From JAKFEW01 sp036675505 (GTDB taxonomy: Bacteria; Cyanobacteriota; Sericytochromatia; S15B-MN24; JAQBPE01): a DNA stretch of 64,000 nt. Each line of letters opens with the position of its first letter. The stretch's first letter is position 1. This document shows positions 63,224-64,000 of this stretch, in pieces. The notes under the pieces are model-generated. The model saw only the letters and a program-made list of their open reading frames with translations, did not search any database and was not told the DNA's origin. The translations under genes and the position numbers were made by a program. The stretch is taken from the NCBI GenBank assembly GCA_036675505.1, contig JAKFEW010000053.1:10059-74058 (forward strand), in the 5' to 3' direction.

Positions 63224-63829
63224 CTACTCGATGATCGAGATGCCGTCCTCCACGACGAGGATCTGGTCGGCGACGTTCGTCAATTGTTGGCCCACCGGGG
63301 CCGCGATCTGGCCCGACTGGACCATCGCGGCCACGTTGTTCTTGAAGGCCCCCACCTGGTTGGCCGCCGTGTTGGTCTTCTCCTCTTCGAGCTTCGCGAT
63401 CGCGGCATGCAGCTTGACCTTGAGCGCCCCCGCTTGCTCCGTGGTCAGCGAGGCCGAGGTCGCCAGCACGTCGATGTGCTCGATGAGCGCCTTGGAGATG
63501 TCGATGGCGCTCGGGCGGACGTAGGTCAGGCCCCGAACGTGGAAGTCGGTGTCTGTCACGTGGATGCCGGAGTCGACGATGCCGAGGAAATCAATGCGCG
63601 TCAGGCCATGGTACGCCTGCACGCCGGCGTGGTCCGTGTCGCCTTCCACGCCGGGCGATAGGGTGAGGACGGCCGAGATGCCCCCGGTGTCGGTGAACTT
63701 GACGTCCCGCCGCAAGGTCGAGCTGACCGCGTAGTGGACGAGGACCGCCGGCGTCCCGACCGGCAGGATCACGGAGGTGGCCGGCGTGGTGCCGGTGCGC
63801 TGGAACAGCAGCCCGTCCGGGGCGAGCAC
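63224..63829 (-). CDS. C-terminal part of a protein of unknown function (possible frameshift)
   Basis: A 201-residue frame starting at GTG 63829. It is beta-rich (ILPVGTPAVLVHY, IDFLGIVDSGIHVTDTDFHVRGL), then helical to the end. No family is recognised. Upstream, a different frame (63834-63999) reads GLTSDRFLAHFNQEEYLASN and joins well to this one if a single base is added or removed in the GGGCGGGC run near 63840. I cannot tell a sequence error from a true frameshift. The upstream part probably continues beyond the window. Confidence 0.5.
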   Translation of the reverse strand: MLAPDGLLFQRTGTTPATSVILPVGTPAVLVHYAVSSTLRRDVKFTDTGGISAVLTLSPGVEGDTDHAGVQAYHGLTRIDFLGIVDSGIHVTDTDFHVRGLTYVRPSAIDISKALIEHIDVLATSASLTTEQAGALKVKLHAAIAKLEEEKTNTAANQVGAFKNNVAAMVQSGQIAAPVGQQLTNVADQILVVEDGISIIE

Positions 63830-64000
63830 GTGAGCCCGCCCAGGAGGATGGTGGTATTGTTGGTCGGGTTGCTCGCCAGGTACTCCTCCTGGTTGAAATG
63901 CGCCAAGAACCGGTCGGACGTCAGGCCGTAACGCGGCCCCGCGCCAGGCGCAGGCGACTCTGCGGGCGGCGCCGGGCCGACCGCCCGCCGCACGCGGACC

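Overview
The window is a GC-rich bacterial chromosome segment with about 50 protein genes, three tRNA genes and many strong hairpin terminators. I see no rRNA, insertion sequence, prophage or CRISPR array. The octamer GCGATCGC (HIP1, the signature repeat of cyanobacterial genomes) occurs about once per kb, a group 3 cyanobacterial-type sigma factor is present, and there is no photosynthesis gene. Together with ETF-QO, acyl-CoA carboxylase and many lipoproteins, this suggests a non-photosynthetic, high-GC relative of the Cyanobacteria (Sericytochromatia-like). That assignment is inference; other GC-rich phyla remain possible.

Layout. 0-4.2 kb: thiolase, accD, accA and pfkA. 4.3-8.2 kb: a hydrophobic protein with a RelA/SpoT-like C-terminus, an SDR, a FUSC-type membrane protein and a His-tailed small protein. 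8.3-9.1 kb: tRNA-Glu, tRNA-Gly and tRNA-fMet around a thioredoxin-like gene with an in-frame UGA. 9.2-16.2 kb: small membrane proteins, a histidine kinase, a PLP synthase/GNAT fusion, a VOC protein and an OYE-family reductase. 16.2-25.2 kb: orphan Dam methylase, PRC-barrel protein, ADP-ribosylglycohydrolase-like protein, GH10-like hydrolase, lipoproteins, ankyrin protein, ETF-QO and a rhodanese with an in-frame UGA. 25.4-41 kb: GH1 lipoprotein, a giant Ser/Thr kinase-ATPase-TPR regulator, two convergent NHL lipoproteins sharing a GGTLISDG repeat, and a Flp-like pilin. 41-49 kb: a type IIG restriction-modification-like protein, sigma factor, an AlgI/AlgJ-type O-acetylation pair and a papain-like lipoprotein. 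49.5-64 kb: lspA, crotonase, lipoproteins, a DCC-family oxidoreductase with two in-frame UGAs, acyl-CoA carboxylase beta subunit, GAF-HD regulator, DUF2252 protein, histone deacetylase-like hydrolase and secreted proteins.

The main discovery is a set of three previously split genes that read as selenoproteins. In each, UGA replaces the redox cysteine of a thiol-redox family: thioredoxin UxxC, rhodanese CxU and DCC UxxU. Each UGA is followed at bacterial SECIS distance by a hairpin with a 5-nt loop GGU(C/G)C. UGA still ends ordinary genes here, so this looks like selective recoding.

A second layer is regulatory. Pho-box-like arrays with an 11-bp period lie upstream of four exported-protein genes. 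There are also a dispersed GATAAC-N4-GTTATC palindrome, three GATAACGGG sites phased at exactly 42 bp, and several genes whose -10 box sits 6 nt before the ATG, which suggests leaderless mRNAs.
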